From positions 124,001 through 188,000 of the forward strand of contig NZ_JBEPMO010000002.1 in NCBI RefSeq assembly GCF_040545805.1: 64,000 bases of DNA, given 5' to 3'. Source of the stretch: Moheibacter stercoris. Lineage in GTDB: Bacteria > Bacteroidota > Bacteroidia > Flavobacteriales > Weeksellaceae. The position numbers were made by a program, and so were the translations under genes. The notes under the pieces are model-generated. The model had not been told where the DNA came from. It saw only the letters and a list, made by a program, of their open reading frames with translations, and did not search any database. Below are positions 62,815 through 64,000 of the stretch, piece after piece (position 1 is the stretch's first letter; each line of letters starts with the position of its first letter).

Positions 62815-63768
62815 TTAATCAAAGACTAAAAAAGGTTCTATTTCTACAAATTTATCATCACTTATTGCATAACAATTTTTTAAAATCTCAGCATTTTTAA
62901 TGTTTCCACCCAATGATTGTTTGTAATTCAATATTGTATTGGCTTGTTTTTCTGTAAAGCCTAATTCCACCCATTCTTCTTTTGATAAATGATTTGGGTT
63001 GAATTTCGTCCATTTATCTTTGGGTTTGATTTCAACTTTTGAGCTTGTCGGTTCTATTTTTTCAGATGAATCTGGAAAAACCAAATAGGGTTTCATTTCC
63101 CTGAACTTATCTTCATTGATGACAAAACAGGTTTGAATCTGATCTAGACTTGTGAATTTCCCACCCAAACTTCGTTTGTATTTCAAAATCGTGGAAGCTT
63201 GTTTTTCGGAAAAACCAATTCGTTGCCAATCTTCCAAAGAATATTCATTGGGATTAAATTTTTGATAGCGAATCTTGGGTTTCTCTTTTATCGAATATTC
63301 ATTTCTTGATTCAAATTGAAACTGATTTTTGGAAGAAGCATTAGGATGAACTGATGACAAATCCATAAAAGGTTTCAGTTCTTCAAACTTGGCATCACTT
63401 ATTACAAAGCAATTTCGGATTTGTTCTTTGGACGTGAAATTTCCACCCAAAGAATTTTTGTATTTTAAAATGGTTGCAGATTGTTTTTCTGAAAAACCAA
63501 GATTTTGCCAATCTTCAGCCGTCAAGGCATTGGGGTTAAATTTTTCAAGCGAACTTGATTCGGAAGAATTTGAAAAGGTTTTTGTTGAAGTTGAACTGGT
63601 ATTTAATTCGAGTAATTCCGGAGGAATTTCAATTTGGCTATCACTTTCTGAAGTACGATTGAGAAAAAATGCACCAATTTCAAACGAAATGATAAGGCCT
63701 ATAAAAGCAAAAATCCCCATTCGTTGCGATTTGCTGTAACGAATCTGGGATTTTGCAAAAGTCCTCAT
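62815..63768 (-). CDS. ComEA-like protein with three tandem HhH repeats
   Basis: 317 residues: one membrane segment near 17-36 (N-terminal in, signal-anchor), a Ser-rich linker, then three repeats of about 60 residues starting FNPNALTAEDWQNLGFSEKQ, FNPNEYSLEDWQRIGFSEKQ and FNPNHLSKEEWVELGFTEKQ, each with ILxYKxSLGG and a conserved cysteine in N/T-C-F/Y-x-I. This is the helix-hairpin-helix fold of ComEA, the periplasmic DNA receptor of competence, triplicated. No other competence gene is near, so uptake function is plausible but not shown. Confidence 0.88.
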   Translation of the reverse strand: MRTFAKSQIRYSKSQRMGIFAFIGLIISFEIGAFFLNRTSESDSQIEIPPELLELNTSSTSTKTFSNSSESSSLEKFNPNALTAEDWQNLGFSEKQSATILKYKNSLGGNFTSKEQIRNCFVISDAKFEELKPFMDLSSVHPNASSKNQFQFESRNEYSIKEKPKIRYQKFNPNEYSLEDWQRIGFSEKQASTILKYKRSLGGKFTSLDQIQTCFVINEDKFREMKPYLVFPDSSEKIEPTSSKVEIKPKDKWTKFNPNHLSKEEWVELGFTEKQANTILNYKQSLGGNIKNAEILKNCYAISDDKFVEIEPFLVFD

Positions 63769-63845
63769 GTGTTGTATTTTTAAAAGCTTACAAAAGCATT
63801 TGTGTCGTCATTTTGTGAAATATTTAACTAAATTACATAAAATAA

Positions 63846-63857
63846 TGATATGTATCA
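63846..63857. promoter_or_regulatory. Palindrome TGATA-TG-TATCA, candidate CRP/FNR-type site (copy 2)
   Basis: Identical 12-mer to 39555-39566. Here it lies 78 bases upstream of the ComEA-like gene and 18 bases after the stop of the preceding membrane protein. Confidence 0.4.
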
Positions 63858-63874
63858 CAATTTTTTGAAAAAAA

Positions 63875-64000
63875 TTATAAATCAAAGACAGATTTCCTAC
63901 GGATAACAATCCCATCCTTTAGCCATAAAAAAAACGCGATGATTAAATAAACCGCAAAGGTAATTCCCATTGTCACAAAGGATAAGTAGATATAAAGAAT
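63875..64000 (-). CDS. C-terminal end of a membrane protein (partial)
   Basis: Frame open from base 64000 to the TAA at 63875, 41 residues: a membrane segment (YIYLSFVTMGITFAVYLIIA) followed by FFLWLKDGIVIRRKSVFDL. The strong hydrophobic helix and basic tail look coding; the family cannot be told from this much. Confidence 0.65.
   Translation of the reverse strand: MLYIYLSFVTMGITFAVYLIIAFFLWLKDGIVIRRKSVFDL

Overview
This window is a chromosomal segment of a low-GC Bacteroidota bacterium, most likely from the Flavobacteriia/Flavobacteriales. Several observations support this. The division cluster has the Bacteroidota order (mraZ, rsmH, ftsL-like, ftsI with PASTA, murE, mraY, murD, ftsW, murG, murC). 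Two proteins carry type IX secretion C-terminal sorting domains. A DUF3467 gene follows rpoC. Many genes have the Bacteroidota -7 promoter element TAnnTTTG just upstream. I cannot name the species from sequence alone. Almost everything is core genome; I see no prophage, insertion sequence, CRISPR array, rRNA or defence island.

Layout. (1) 1-11186, minus strand: the cell-wall and division (dcw) cluster from mraZ to a truncated murC, preceded by a phased array of TGGTA boxes that looks like the MraZ operator. (2) 11424-17996: an alpha/beta hydrolase and the EngB GTPase, aroQ, a small amphipathic lipoprotein, surE, a Prc-type protease and an orphan OppC-like permease. (3) 18247-22052: the most accessory-looking part, four paralogous secreted beta-rich proteins of unknown function with unusual palindromes in their upstream regions. 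(4) 22118-25805: a two-subunit 3-oxoacid CoA-transferase with a tiny CPXCG protein and a degenerate M23-like protein behind it, an O-methyltransferase and an NlpC/P60 hydrolase. (5) 25968-31784: the elongation operon mreB-mreC-mreD-PBP2-rodA. (6) 31834-45573: a bilobal retropepsin-PDZ protein, dCMP deaminase, CtpA protease, XerD, a zinc-site-less M1 peptidase homologue with a beta-barrel-like tail, an Smr protein, a di-haem cytochrome lipoprotein paired with a T9SS-exported CRTAC1/UnbV protein, a branched-chain-type E2 enzyme, a second T9SS cargo and a lipoprotein. (7) 45805-61547, minus strand: the information-processing block tRNAs-tuf-tRNA(Trp)-secE-nusG / rplKAJL / rpoBC-DUF3467, preceded by rpsU, a XerC-type recombinase and hpf. 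(8) 61609-64000: acyl-CoA dehydrogenase, a triple-HhH ComEA-like protein and the tail of a membrane protein.

Together regions 1 and 5 supply lipid II synthesis and both the septal (FtsW/FtsI) and lateral (RodA/PBP2) synthases. Region 7 supplies transcription and translation machinery as four transcription units separated by recognisable terminators, each restarted from a TAnnTTTG promoter. The best candidate for something undescribed is the four-paralogue secreted cluster in region 3. Next are the phased MraZ-type operator, the dispersed palindromic repeats inserted in the rpoB leader and the rpoB-rpoC gap, and the TGATATGTATCA palindrome shared by two distant promoter regions.
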